NCBI GenBank assembly: GCA_021229015.1 | Contig: CM037778.1 | Location: 13,917,294-13,981,293 of the forward strand | DNA: 64,000 bases | DNA from: Solen grandis | Lineage: Eukaryota; Mollusca; Bivalvia; Adapedonta; Solenidae | Direction: 5' to 3' | Shown: positions 47,132-60,300 of the stretch, one piece after another | Layout: each line of letters begins with the position of its first letter | Numbering within the stretch: the stretch's first letter is position 1 | Made by a program: the position numbers and the translations under genes | The notes under the pieces: model-generated | The model's database searches: none | Seen by the model: only the letters and a program-made list of their open reading frames with translations | What the model was told of the DNA's origin: nothing

Positions 47132-49959
47132 CTCCAGTGCCGTCAGCGCTATGATTTGTTGGAGCCAATGAATGAACCAAATTCGTAAAGGTTGGATACT
47201 TCTTGCATTTCGTCATCGTAGCCCAGACCCTGAGTGTTGCCTCAGGCTCAAATTTGAGTATAATCCTCAAATACCTCTTGCACCTAATGAGTATAGTTTG
47301 ATTCAGAGTATGAAAATCAGCTCAAGTATTTTTTTTTATTTTTCGAGATCACGGAACCTGGTATTAAACGTGTGGAAATCGTGAGATTGGTTCGTATTTG
47401 GGATACAATAGATAAATATCATGTGTATATATTCCTTATGATCAACCTTAGGGTATCACTGAGGAGAACAGAACGCCAGTAGAAGAGTAGTTGAACTCAG
47501 GAAGATGTAAGCTTATTTCCGACACAGTAAGATACTATTTTTGTATCAACATCTAGGACTAGAACGTCTAACCTGCTATTCGTGTCTGGTAAGTACTCGG
47601 TGGTTTGTCTCATTATCTTCCAATATCGACATCCCTACTCTTCACTCTTCACACACACAAAAAGAACATACTTCGGTTACACTGTGTTGATTATTATTAT
47701 ATATTCCATAAACAATGACATTCACTCTATACCAGTATTTCGACAAAACTTTCCTTATTATGGTTAGCTTTAAAATCCATGTTTTCCCCTTTACATGGTC
47801 AAGCTTTGCCGAAATATTGGTAAAAAATGAATTAAATTGTTTATTGTATTCATCTCTTCTGGAAAACCGACCCACTTCTGGACCTCCCATATCTGCTCAT
47901 AAATATAAAACGTTTACCTTGATACATTTATGTTCAGATTTCTACTTTCTAGTGAGACGACATAATCAGGCCATTGACCCATGACACGAAGAGATAGCTT
48001 AGTCTAGTAAACAGCAGACTTTCCTGAGGCATCGACTAAGTCTTTTCTTGCGCCGCCGTGATTATCTGATTACTGTCGCGCAGATCTTAGTAATTTAACA
48101 AAAAGGGTCAGTAGTAAAGTTTTCTGATTTGATTTTCCTGAACAACATAGGCATAGTACACCTGCGAACTGATAACTTGCAATATAATTTAACTGATTAA
48201 TTTCAGAATGCTAGCAGCACACATAAAAAAGATATATTGCATCGACATGTTTTCTAATTCATGTAGCTAGTTATCAGCAAAATTCTTAACAAGCTATTCC
48301 AACTGTTGCCATATTTAGCAAAACAATATAGACGAGAAATAACGTAATCTAGAGGTAGATGTTCAATTTGTTAGAACACTGAACACAACTGCCGCAAGTT
48401 ATTTTCAATCAGAGTTTATGGTTTCCTTTAAATTAACAAAAGTCATCACGATGTTGTTTCAGTGCAGTTTCTCATATCTTTGTAGTTATCATCCGCTGAC
48501 AATTCAAGACTTGTCTCCCAATGCTTAAATCAAGTGTTTTAGATAACTATTATAATAGCACTTTTAACGACGTGATAGATCAATAATATGAATTAATACG
48601 AGGTTCATAAAAGGTACATAGACGTTTGCGTAGTTAACGTTTTTAAGAAATAGAATTACCGCTTGTTCATTATAACACAGTACATCTTTACTGATAAACT
48701 TGTTTTATGCTCTTTAATGCCAATGGTTTCTCTAACAATGAGGATAAAGATAGGTGTATTTTAGAAAGTGGTGTTTATTCGCTATAATTATGTCAAAGTC
48801 TGTAGAACGCCGCATAACAATGTGAAGGTAACGTTAGATTCTAGCGTGTGTGAATTATTGAATAATTTGGAATTTTGCAAAGTAATCATGGAAACAAATG
48901 TAGGCATGCGAGAAACAACAATGTCAAACTTGATGTCAATTACTTATACAGAGCCAAGAGTTGTCATAAATGATTGAGTATTACGCGGGATCGTTGTGTA
49001 TAGAGATCATGAATGAAGCCCGGATTAAGCCCGCGTAATTCGCGCTTTTTCTAGAAATAAGGTTAAGCTGAGTTTTAGAAAATTTAGAAAATATGGATGA
49101 GTTATGCATAAGACAGAGGAATAAGGATCATTGGAAAATAAGATTTTACTATAATTTGAAATTCAAGAAATGTGAACATATGGATGCAAAAGGTAAACAA
49201 CACTGATAAGTTACCAAGAGGGTATGTGTCCATATTTATATTGATAAAGCAAGATAATATGTAATTGAATATTGCATTCTTGCCAAAATATCAAGAGACA
49301 GTATTTATTTAAATAAATATAATGCGTTATTTTAGAAGTGCTTCTTTAAAATGTTATCATTATTACACCTTCCAATAAGTTATTTCTTTATCAAATCAAT
49401 AGATACCACGATTTTATAATCAACGGTTTTAAGCTTAACTAGTCGAAGGAATCAAATTTATTATACGTTAAATCCAATGATTATAAAAACTCCTCACCTT
49501 GAAAAAATGTCCGGTATTATATTTTACTTTTTTTTCAAACAATTTTAAATTATTAAAAACGTAGTGCGGCATATTTCAACCATATATTGGTACAAGTTTT
49601 AATTATACTTTTACGACTTAAAAATCGTAAAAGTTAAAAAGGGTGTAATTGAAGGGTCAACCTGTGAAGAAAATGACGTGAAATTCTAAAGATTATACGC
49701 GATGACACTGCGTTATCAAAGCACTGAACTATAGTATGTAAACGATCAGTACTCCAGTACTTCGAACTGTTCTTACACTTAGTTCAATTAGTCAAGACAT
49801 ATTTCCGTGTTTCACGTCTGTGCTACAAGGTTTTTCATCGTTTCATTAATTTCCTGTAAATTCCTGATGAAAAATTGCGGACATCTTGAACGTTTTACAT
49901 TTGTGTATTTTCGTCACGTGTTTAAACACACCATTACTTGGTATAATGAGAGAACACAT
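47132..49959. other. No feature seen
   Basis: No exon, RNA gene or repeat that I can support. Confidence 0.35.
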
Positions 49960-51163
49960 TTTTAGCTCACCCGAGCAAAGCTCAGGGTGACCTATTGTGA
50001 TTCCGTGAGTGTCCGTCGTCCGTCGTGCGGTGTGCGTCGTGCGGCGTCAACAATTTAGTGTTTACACTATATCACCTTCATTTCTTAAGCAATCATCTTC
50101 AAACTTTAAGACAATGTTTATGACTATAATGTCTCGATTGAGTTCGAATATTGAGTTCGAATATGATTGAGATCGGTCAACTGGGTCAGGAATTATGCCA
50201 CTTTTAATATTCAAAAAAATGCCAGATTTCACTTTGTTTACACTCTAGCATCTCATCTTTTGAGCAATCATGTTTAAACTTTAATTTTCCATAATCTCTT
50301 TGGCTGATGTCAACCTGTTAGGTCAGGAGTTATGCCCCTTTTGATATTAAAAATGCCAATTTTCAATTTGTTTGCACTCTAGCATCTTCATCTTTTGAGC
50401 AATCATCTTCAAACTTTATGACTATGTTTATGACCATATTCTCTTGGCCATGTTTGATTATGGCTGATATCAACCTATTAGGTCAGGAGTTATGTCCCTT
50501 TTGTAAAAAAAATCCAGATTTCACTTTGTTTATACTATAGCATCTTCATTTTTCAAATAATCATCTTCAATCAAACTTTATGACAATGTTTATGACCATA
50601 ATGTCTCGATTGAGTTCGATTATGGCTGAGATCGGTCAATTAGGTCAGGAGTTATGCCCCTTTTAATATAAAAAAAATGCCTGATTTCACTTTATTTACA
50701 CTCTAGCATTTTCATCTTTTAAGCAATAATCTTTCAATTGTGGTTACTACGGGCCATTTAGGTCAGGAGTTATGCCCCTTTTAATAAAGAGAATGCAATA
50801 TTTCTCTTTGTTTACTCTCTACCATCTTCATTATTTTAAACATTCATTTTTATACTTTAATACAGTGTTTATGACCATACTCTCTCAACCGAGTTTGATT
50901 ATGGCTGAGATTGGCCAATTAGGTAAGTTCCTTTTTTAAAATTTTTTTTAGCAATCATCTTCAAATTTTAAGACAATGTTTATGACCATAATATCTCGCT
51001 TGAGTTCGAATATGGCTGATATTGGCTAGTTAATTGAGGAGTTATGCTCCTTTAGCTATAAAAAAAAACAACAGATTTCACTTTGTTTACACTCTAGCAT
51101 CTTTTTTTCTTAAGCAATCATCTTTCTCAGGTGAGCGATTAAGAGCCACCTTGGCCCTCTTAT
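49960..51163 (-). mobile_element. HINE/pearl-like element, family 1, minus orientation
   Basis: Read on the plus strand it begins TTTAGCTCACCCGAGC-AAA-GCTCAGG (3' hairpin inverted), has a GTCCGTCGTCCGTCG tract, then about seven units of 130-150 bp (GGTCAGGAGTTATGCCCCTT), and ends CTCAGGTGAGCGATTAAGAG then GGCCCTCTT. Its body is shared with the copy inside the MULE. Confidence 0.7.
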
Positions 51164-51235
51164 TGCTTTTGATTTTTATAATCTATACGTGTGCATATAC
51201 GAGTATTTCGTGAATAATAAAAATGGTGTTATATA

Positions 51236-51414
51236 CAGTCAATCCTTGATACACCAACAATGTTTGTAAATCTCGATTTCGCCGATGTATCCAGAATTGC
51301 TGCCGATTAATTACAAATTTGCTGTTGATAAGAGATTATTAAATGCGTATGACTTTTAGTGCCGGAATCAGAGTATGCCACTGTATCGAATGCCGATGTA
51401 TCGAGGGTTAATTG
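51236..51414. mobile_element. TA-flanked MITE (CAGTCAATCC ends)
   Basis: Termini CAGTCAATCCTTGATACA and TGTATCGAGGGTTAATTG are inverted, with TA on both sides. Same general class as 19563-19733. Confidence 0.6.
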
Positions 51415-51992
51415 TATATAACGTATTTAATATTGATATACAGATGACAATGTGAAAATGTCATCGAATTTGCTTTTAATAAAATTGTTATTTTAATATA
51501 AATAAAGGCATTAATAATGGGCATACGTTAATTATCAGAACACTAATAGTTTAGTATACTGATTAATATAAAATGTATTTGGAAACTGTATTGCATTATA
51601 AGATTATATTATTTTAAGTACTACTCACCAATGTAGTTTTTTTTTCTTTTTAACAGACTGAATATAATAGTTGTTGATCTCTCGCATATTCCCATCGTCG
51701 GAAAACCCACGTTCGTTAAATGCGCTTTTCTTCTTAATCGACCGTGTGATATTCGGTTAGCAAAACATCGTACTCATGAATTATTGAATAGGCATTTCAT
51801 TGGATCTGTTGCAGAGATAGCACGGCGACAGTAGGGATTATTTGGCCAATGAAATGGAGCGAGAATTCGAAAGTTATCTTCATTCTACCATGTAGAGCTT
51901 ACGTCACGCTTCTCGCCTAAGCGTTGCGGTTTATATTGCGGAAACAATGCGCCAGCCTTTGCTTTTGTAAATTTCAACAAGGAATAATCAAA

Positions 51993-54900
51993 ACTAGAGT
52001 TGCATCCGCAACATCATCGGTTTTCTCACTTAGATAAGCTTCATACAATGCTATTGTTACTTCTTCTATCATTCCTTTCACTTTTTTATATGAAATTGTA
52101 CCTCTTTTTTATAAAGCTAAATAAACTGTGTCCTACATTTGTAAAACAACCAATAAAGGTTAACATCATCCCGGCCGTGGTATACAGACACGTATGGCCA
52201 ATACACTGAGAACTATACACACCCCCAGTTCACCAGTACAGGTAGACCAGCATTAGACTGCAGGAAAGTCACTTGACCGCGAGTTGTTTACATCATCCCA
52301 GCTACGCTGTGGTCAAATGGCCAATAATACACTGAGAAATATACACACCCCAGTACAAGTAAGATAAGCGTTGGACTGAAATATTTTAAAAATTGGGCCT
52401 TCGCTACGTATGGGAAATCTAACATAACTCGACCATTTTTTACCCGATCTTCAAAAACTGCATATCGTTAGAAAGGTAAATAAACATTCTATAAATCTGA
52501 TAATAAAATTATAATGATATGTGATTAACCTCTGAGATAAATGCAGAAAACCACTGTGTGTACCTATAATTGAGTTTTTTCATAATTATTTTTTTCATTT
52601 GATGTCTGACTTTTAAAATTTTGGTACCGTTAGAAAGGTCTCTTAAAGCATAACATTTTATACCCGTTATGTCTCGATAGAATATTTACCGTTTTTGAGC
52701 TATATGAGGTCAAAGAAAAAATCGATATTGCTGATATGACCTTGACCTTTACTACCTTTTATTATTTTAAAGTATAAGCTGATTAAGAACATCATACTGC
52801 ACATTCAGTGAAAATTTCATGAAAATCGAACAAGAAATAAATACAGGAGAACGAAAAGACATGAAAAAATGACGAAAAATGAAATATTTTAAAAACTTGA
52901 AATTTTTATTTTTTCCGTATTCAGTGATCTTTGAACGCCTCTAGCGGATAAACGGTGCATTTCCTGAAATTGCCACACTATATATTTTGTGCGGCTAGGT
53001 CTTGCGAATCTGTTTAAACAAACAAAATTCTTCTATCTTATCAAAGTCGGCCAATATTTCTGTTTAAAGGGACCTACCATATTTTCTCTTAAAAAACGCG
53101 TTATTTCCAAGATTCGAACTTTGGTCCCCTCCTGAACAGGAAATGATATCTTTTTTGAACTTCTAGACCTATATATTTTGTTGGGGTGCCAATAAGGAAC
53201 AGAATAAAAAAAACCGTATCTAAATCCGACTTTGGATTTTGGAGATTTTTCAATACAATCAATTACATAATAAACGCCACCTAGCGGCACAATGGGAGAC
53301 AAATCTGAAAAAATGGCTCCTAAGGATCTAAGTCAGGACAATGTGAATAAGTGGTAAAAATTTCATGGTCGTAGCTTAATCCTACGTTACTGTAGGCTCG
53401 GGACAAATTTTTGACAGAAGAAGAAAAATAACTAGAGTTGCATCCGCAACATCATCGGTTTTCTCACTTAGATAAGCTTCATACAATGCTATTGTTACTT
53501 CTTCTATCATTCCTTTCACTTTTTTATATGAAATTGTACCTCTTTTTTATAAAGCTAAATAAATTGTGTCCTACATTTGTAAAACAACCAATAAAGGTTA
53601 ACATCATCCCGGCCGTGGTATACAGACACGTATGGCCAATACACTGAGAACTATACACACACCAGTTCACCAGTACAGGTAGACCAGCATTAGACTGCAG
53701 GAAAGTTGTTTACATCATCCCAGCTACGCTGTGGTCAAATGGCCAATAATACACTGAGAAATATACACACCCCAGTACAAGTAAGATAAGCGTTGGACTG
53801 AAATATTTTAAAAATTGGGCTTTCGCTACGTATGGGAAATCTAACATAACTCGACCATTTTTTACCCGATCTTCAAAAACTGCATATCGTTAGAAAGGTA
53901 AATAAACATTCTATAAATCTGATAATAAAATTATAATGATATGTGATTAACCTCTGAGATAAATGCAGAAAACCACTGTGTGTACCTATAATTGAGTTTT
54001 TTCATAATTATTTTTTTCATTTGATGTCTGACTTTTAAAATTTTGGTACCGTTAGAAAGGTCTCTTAAAGCATAACATTTTATACCCGTTATGTCTCGAT
54101 AGAATATTTACCGTTTTTGAGCTATATGAGGTCAAAGAAAAAATCGATATTGCTGATATGACCTTGACCTTTACTACCTTTTATTATTTTAAAGTATAAG
54201 CTGATTAAGAACATCATACTGCACATTCAGTGAAAATTTCATGAAAATCGAACAAGAAATAAATACAGGAGAACGAAAAAACATGAAAAAATGACGAAAA
54301 ATGAAATATTTTAAAAACTTGAAATTTTTATTTTTTCCGTATTCAGTGATCTTTGAACGCCTCTAGCGGATAAACGGTGCATTTCCTGAAATTGCCACAC
54401 TATATATTTTGTGCGGCTAGGTCTTGCGAATCTGTTTAAACAAACAAAATTCTTCTATCTTATCAAAGTCGGCCAATATTTCTGTTTAAAGGGACCTACC
54501 ATATTTTCTTTTATTTCCAAGATTCGAACTTTGGTCCCCTCCTGAACAGGAAATGATATCTTTTTTGAACTTCTAGACCTATATATTTTGTTGGGGTGCC
54601 AATAAGGAACAGAATAAAAAAAACAGTATCTAAATCCGACTTTGGATTTTGGAGATTTTTCAATACAATCAATTACATAATAAACGCCACCTAGCGGCAC
54701 AATGGGAGACAAATCTGAAAAAATGGCTCCTAAGGATCTAAGTCAGGACAATGTGAATAAGTGTTAAAAATTTCATGGTCGTAGCTTAATCCTACGTTAC
54801 TGTAGGCTCGGGACAAATTTTTGACAGAAGAAGAAAAATAAAAAAAACTAGAGTTGCATCCGCAACATCATCGGTTTTCTCACTTAGATAAGCTTCATAC

Positions 54901-56290
54901 AATGCTATTGTTACTTCTTCTATCATTCCTTTCACTTTTTTATATGAAATTGTACCTCTTTTTTATAAAGCTAAATAAACTGTGTCCTACATTTGTAAAA
55001 CAACCAATAAAGGTTAACATCATCCCGGCCGTGGTATACAGACACGTATGGCCAATACACTGAGAACTATACACACCCCCAGTTCACCAGTACAGGTAGA
55101 CCAGCATTAGACTGCAGGAAAGTCACTTGACCGCGAGTTGTTTACATCATCCCAGCTACGCTGTGGTCAAATGGCCAATAATACACTGAGAAATATACAC
55201 ACCCCAGTACAAGTAAGATAAGCGTTGGACTGAAATATTTTAGAAATTGGGCTTTCGCTACGTATGGGAAATCTAACATAACTCGACCATTTTTTACCCG
55301 ATCTTCAAAAACTGCATATCGTTAGAAAGGTAAATAAACATTCTATAAATCTGATAATAAAATTATAATGATATGTGATTAACCTCTGAGATAAATGCAG
55401 AAAACCACTGTGTGTACCTATAATTGAGTTTTTTCATAATTATTTTTTTCATTTGATGTCTGACTTTTAAAATTTTGGTACCGTTAGAAAGGTCTCTTAA
55501 AGCATAACATTTTATACCCGTTATGCCTCGATAGAATATTTACCGTTTTTGAGCTATATGAGGTCAAAGAAAAAATCGATATTGCTGATATGACCTTGAC
55601 CTTTACTACCTTTTATTATTTTAAAGTATAAGCTGATTAAGAACATCATACTGCACATTCAGTGAAAATTTCATGAAAATCGAACAAGAAATAAATACAG
55701 GAGAACGAAAAAACATGAAAAAATGACGAAAAATGAAATATTTTAAAAACTTGAAATTTTTATTTTTTCCGTATTCAGTGATCTTTGAACGCCTCTAGCG
55801 GATAAACGGTGCATTTCCTGAAATTGCCACACTATATATTTTGTGCGGCTAGGTCTTGCGAATCTGTTTAAACAAACAAAATTCTTCTATCTTATCAAAG
55901 TCGGCCAATATTTCTGTTTAAAGGGACCTACCATATTTTCTCTTAAAAAACGCGTTATTTCCAAGATTCGAACTTTGGTCCCCCCCTGAACAGGAAATGA
56001 TATCTTTTTTGAACTTCTAGACCTATATATTTTGTTGGGGTGCCAATAAGGAACAGAATAAAAAAAACCGTATCTAAATCCGACTTTGGATTTTGGAGAT
56101 TTTTCAATACAATCAATTACATAATAAACGCCACCTAGCGGCACAATGGGAGACAAATCTGAAAAAATGGCTCCTAAGGATCTAAGTCAGGACAATGTGA
56201 ATAAGTGTTAAAAATTTCATGGTCGTAGCTTAATCCTACGTTACTGTAGGCTCGGGACAAATTTTTGACAGAAGAAGAAAAATAAAAAAA
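51993..56290 (+). repeat. Three tandem copies of a 1.42-1.44 kb repeat
   Basis: Copies begin at 51993, 53431 and 54847 with CTAGAGTTGCATCCGCAACA (5' hairpin GTTGC-ATCC-GCAAC). They differ by a handful of substitutions. The middle copy lacks about 15 bp (after GGAAAG, near 53706) and 12 bp (near 54510) present in copies 1 and 3. Conserved short frames (69 and 85-89 codons) exist but show no coding signature. Confidence 0.85.
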
Positions 56291-56291
56291 A

Positions 56292-56492
56292 AAATGACAA
56301 ATAAACACAACGAGAACAATAGGTTTTCGCACTTCGCAGTTGTGCGAAAACCTAAAAATGACAAATAAACACAACGAGAACAATAGGTTTTCGCACTTCG
56401 CAGTTGTGCGAAAACCTAAAAAAAAAAAAAATGACAAATAAACACAACGAGAACAATAGGTTTTCGCACTTCGCAGTTGTGCGAAAACCTAA
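56292..56492 (+). repeat. Three tandem copies of a 64-bp hairpin tail
   Basis: Each unit is ATGACAAATAAACACAACGA then a perfect stem-loop AGGTTTTCGCAC-TTCGCAGTT-GTGCGAAAACCT followed by AA. It resembles the 3' stem-loop plus CTAA of the HINE-like elements and follows directly after the three 1.43-kb bodies. Confidence 0.85.
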
Positions 56493-57057
56493 TAATATGC
56501 GTTATTTTATTGACCAGCAATTAGCTGATTAATATTCATGAAAACGAAGTTTTGCCACCTAAATATCCCACTGTATATACAGAAGTGATAACGGAAGCTA
56601 TACAGTTGGTTTCCGACGATGACATATTTCATTGCTCACCATTAGGATCTCTGATAGCAAGCAGAGCGTTAGACAAATAAAATGAAAATAAAAAAGGCGG
56701 AATACAGACCAAAGTTAATTAAGTTTGGAATTAGATAGTTTTATGTATCATCGGGGTTACATTTGGGTTGTTCAAAGTGGATTGAGTTCAAAGGACTTCG
56801 CCGACCACTTTGAACAGACCCCCGTGTAGTTAATCATCGATCTGCAATTCAGGCCTTATATCTGTATCTCAACTGCATTCCTTAACGATGTTGCATTGTA
56901 TTTCCTTTATCGTGAACATGTAAATCTGATTAAAATCAAATGTTTTGTTATGGTATTTGGTAAGTAAAGTTTCAAACACGCCGACATAGAATCAATAGAT
57001 AGAATGGCAAAATACGTAAATTGGAACCGCATAAATACAACACGTACAATGAAAGTA
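56493..57057. other. No feature seen
   Basis: AT-rich single-copy-looking sequence. Confidence 0.35.
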
Positions 57058-57566
57058 CAGTTGAACCTGTATTTAGCGACCATCTGCATTAAGCGGTCAA
57101 CATGTATCTAGCGGCCATCTGCATTAAGCGGTCAACATGTATTTAGCGGACATCTGCATTTAGCGGTCACATTTTAACGGCCATCTGCATTAAGCGGTCA
57201 ACATGTATTTAGCGGACATCTGCATTGAGCAGTCAACATGTATTTAGCGGACATCTGCATTAAGCGGTCAACATGTATTTAGCGGCCATCTGCATTAAGC
57301 GGTCAACATGTATTTAGCGGACATCTGCATTTAGCGGTCACATTTTAACGGCCATCTGCATTAAGCGGTCAACATGTATTTAGCGGACATCTGCATTAAG
57401 CGGTCAACATGTATTTGGCGGACATCTGCATTAAGGAATTTCCAATTTAATATTACCAAACCCTATATTATTTTGTTATATGTTTAACCTTCATTAAGCG
57501 GCCAGCTCTGTTAAGCGGCCACTATCTCTTGTTCCCTTGACTGACCGCCTAAGATAGGATTGACTG
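57058..57566. mobile_element. TA-flanked MITE with internally expanded repeats
   Basis: Ends CAGTTGAACCTG and GATAGGATTGACTG, flanked by TA. The interior holds about nine units of 35-39 bp (GCGGTCAACATGTATTTAGC, GGACATCTGCATTAA) between 57064 and 57436. The short relative at 62902-63063 has one unit. Confidence 0.65.
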
Positions 57567-58330
57567 TATTTCCTTTAAATCAGCGTTTATCTAAAACTAT
57601 ATTGTAAAATGATCACATTCTTCTAAAAATGCAGTTGAAATGTTAATACACATGTATAAGATGTATATATAAGACAGGCGGTATATTCTATACCTATTAA
57701 AATAACCTTTACACTGTATATTTCTTGTTAGATCAGGTATTAACTTAACAATAGTTTATCACATGAACAAGTGTAAGTAAATCAAATATATCATGCAATG
57801 ATTCTTAAAATGTGTCATAACCTCTAAATGATATATTGATGGAGAAACCGTATAAAACAAATATCAATAAATATCTGAAAGTAAGTATATATGCATATGT
57901 AGATGCAATAGCTGGTTTATTCATTGGATTTTTATGTTGCATAACTTCGTAGACGTATTTACTTGGTTTATATAACAATTCTAGGAGGAAGACAGTAACT
58001 GAATAAAATTAAACATACGGGGATGTCTGGTGTAACAAATAATACTTAATTAATCTGTTATTTGATTATGCTAATAAAATGTTTTACCATCTGTGTTTAT
58101 CAGTGATTCAAGACAATTTTAGGAGATTTGCTGTAGTATAAGATACAAATTACTGTATTTAATGATATTACGGGATGCATTTGGAAAATTTATAGTTTTA
58201 GTCTATTCATGTACATAGATACACTTTATAAAATTCATTATGTAATATTTTGTTAAAACAATTTTAATTAATAAAATAAAATGTGTGTTCATATTCTAAT
58301 GTCAATGCAACTTCGTTTAAACTTAATAAA
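57567..58330. other. No feature seen
   Basis: AT-rich, non-coding. Confidence 0.35.
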
Positions 58331-58334
58331 ACTT

Positions 58335-58555
58335 ACGGGGCATTCCGTTGTCGCGGGGGTAAAGTAGTTGACTTTAACACTCACTCAGCCCCTCTCCGCA
58401 TTGGTTCGAGGCCCGGCAGGGTCGTTCGGATTTTTATGCGATATGTCGGTGCCTCAATGCGTTCGGGGTCTTCCTTCACCTGTAATTAGCTGAACGTCGC
58501 TATATGACTGAAATACTGTCGCAGCGACGGTAAACTAAAAAACATCAATCAATCG
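58335..58555 (+). repeat. tRNA-derived SINE, copy 1
   Basis: The head has a B-box-like GGTTCGAGGCCCGGCAGGG. The tail has CACCTGTAATTAGCTGAACG, TCGCTATATGACTGAAATAC and GTCGCAGCGACGGTAAAC, ending in CATCAATCAATC. The tail is nearly identical to 60230-60300. Confidence 0.65.
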
Positions 58556-60069
58556 TTAATAAAACTTACATCGTTTAGTTATATGCAATGCATTTGGCTA
58601 CTTTGTTGTTTGTAGTTGTTTTTATTAGTGTTCATTAGAATTTCCTGTCGATCGTATCTTTAAAGAGATTTTTTTTTTCTTTTAAATTAGTAATTATGTT
58701 TTTTGTGTGTGTATCTTTAAGTTACAAAAATCTTCATGACGGCATTTCTTTCACCAATACAATTAGCAGGAGACCGATATAATTGATCCTTTAATGTTAT
58801 CTCTAATGTTTTAAATCCTGTTTAAGGTCATGAATTATACAAATGTTCTGTACTGTTTAAGTAAAATTACTCTCATGAGGTTTTTTTTTTTTTTTTTTTT
58901 TTTTTTCATTCTAATTCATGATTTTGTGATTCGACCTGTTGCGTCGTTTCTGTAAAACCAGTACAACTGGTACAATAAATACCTGAAATGAAAATAGGAT
59001 TTGTTATTATTTTCTTAAGTAAACAAATGCTTATACAAAATAGTCCATGGATGATCATTTCTGAACTAGGCAAGGAAAAATCCTGTATTTCTTTACCAAA
59101 GATAATGACACAGGGATATTGAAAATCAATAATTTTTGCAGCAATGAAGCTTAACCTTAACCTTTTAACCAGTAAATATACAGGGTCATCAAAATTAGGC
59201 ATATAGAAATTAGCTTTGTTACACCGGTATTCTAATAAACTTTGCACATTTTACGGTATGTTTTGAGATAATCTTTTTAGAAATGATGTGCTAAGGAAAG
59301 AATCCAAATGCATTAAACATAAAATAACAGGTTGCTTGCATTTTCAAAACAAGTTGTTTTTTTTTTTTTAAATTGTAGCGTGATGTGACAAAAGAAAAAA
59401 AAAGTTGGCCCCTGGTGGGAGTTGAACCAGCAGCCCTTATATTCCGATTTTCAAATTCAAATTGTTTTGAAACACGCAATCGGATTGGATAGCATTCTCT
59501 TATTAGTATTTATGACGTAAAGGTCAACTTGAGACGACCTTTCGCGGGATGATCTCTGATCTTCGTAGCGCAGAGTATCGAAGTTAAAACGAAGAGCTGA
59601 TTTTGATAAGATTGTGGCATCCTTTACCTTGTAGTTTTTTTTGTTTTTTTGTTGTTGTTTTTTTTTTTGGGGGGGGGGGGGAGATATATGATATATAGAT
59701 AAAACCAGACAGTTCACATGTCCGTATATTTTTTGTTGCATCGTTTCTCCGGTTTTTAATATCAGTAAGACAGGCACCGTATACTGTCTGAAAACATATT
59801 GTTTGAACTTTGTTTATTAGTCAGGCTGATGCCTCAAACGACAAGAATTCATTTAATGGAATTCATCTGGAGAGCTTGTGAAAGAAAATGAATTGTCTGA
59901 TCAAACGTCTGAAGAATGATCATATAACAGTTTTGTCTGCACTTGTTACATCAATGAAACTTATAACTTTAAAATGAATAATACTCCATCATGTTTACTC
60001 TGTTACCTTTAGAGAAATTGCATTCATAAACTTTTATATTCTTTTATATTCTATCCATTATATTTAACA
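58556..60069. other. Non-coding with T-rich and G-rich runs
   Basis: Poly-T at 58879-58906 and a T/G run at 59634-59682. A tRNA-like fragment (GGTGGGAGTTGAACCAGCAG, minus-strand B box) lies near 59413. Nothing else supported. Confidence 0.4.
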
Positions 60070-60071
60070 AG

Positions 60072-60300
60072 GGGCCGCCGTGGTCGAGCGGTTACAGTTG
60101 TGGACTACAAATCTTTCAGCCCCTTACCGCTGTGGGTTCGAATCCCGGTAGGGACATCGAATTTTTCCTTTCAGCTGGCTTGCGGTAGGTCGGTGGATCT
60201 ACCCGGGTACTTCTGTGTACTCGGGGTCATCCTCCACCTGTAATTAGCTGGACGTCGCTATATGATTGAAATACTATCGCAGCGACGGTAAACCCCAATA
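60072..60300 (+). repeat. tRNA-derived SINE, copy 2
   Basis: GCCGTGGTCGAGCGGTTAC (A box) and GTGGGTTCGAATCCCGGTAG (B box) give a good tRNA-like head. It is followed by GGTCGGTGGATCTACCCGGG and the same conserved tail as copy 1 (TCGCTATATGATTGAAATAC, CGCAGCGACGGTAAAC). It resembles SINEs with a conserved central domain; the exact superfamily is not assigned. Confidence 0.7.

Noticed and set aside
52000..56156. Conserved 69- and 85-89-codon frames in each 1.43-kb repeat
   Set aside because: Conservation follows from recent triplication of the whole repeat. No start context, domain or codon pattern supports coding.
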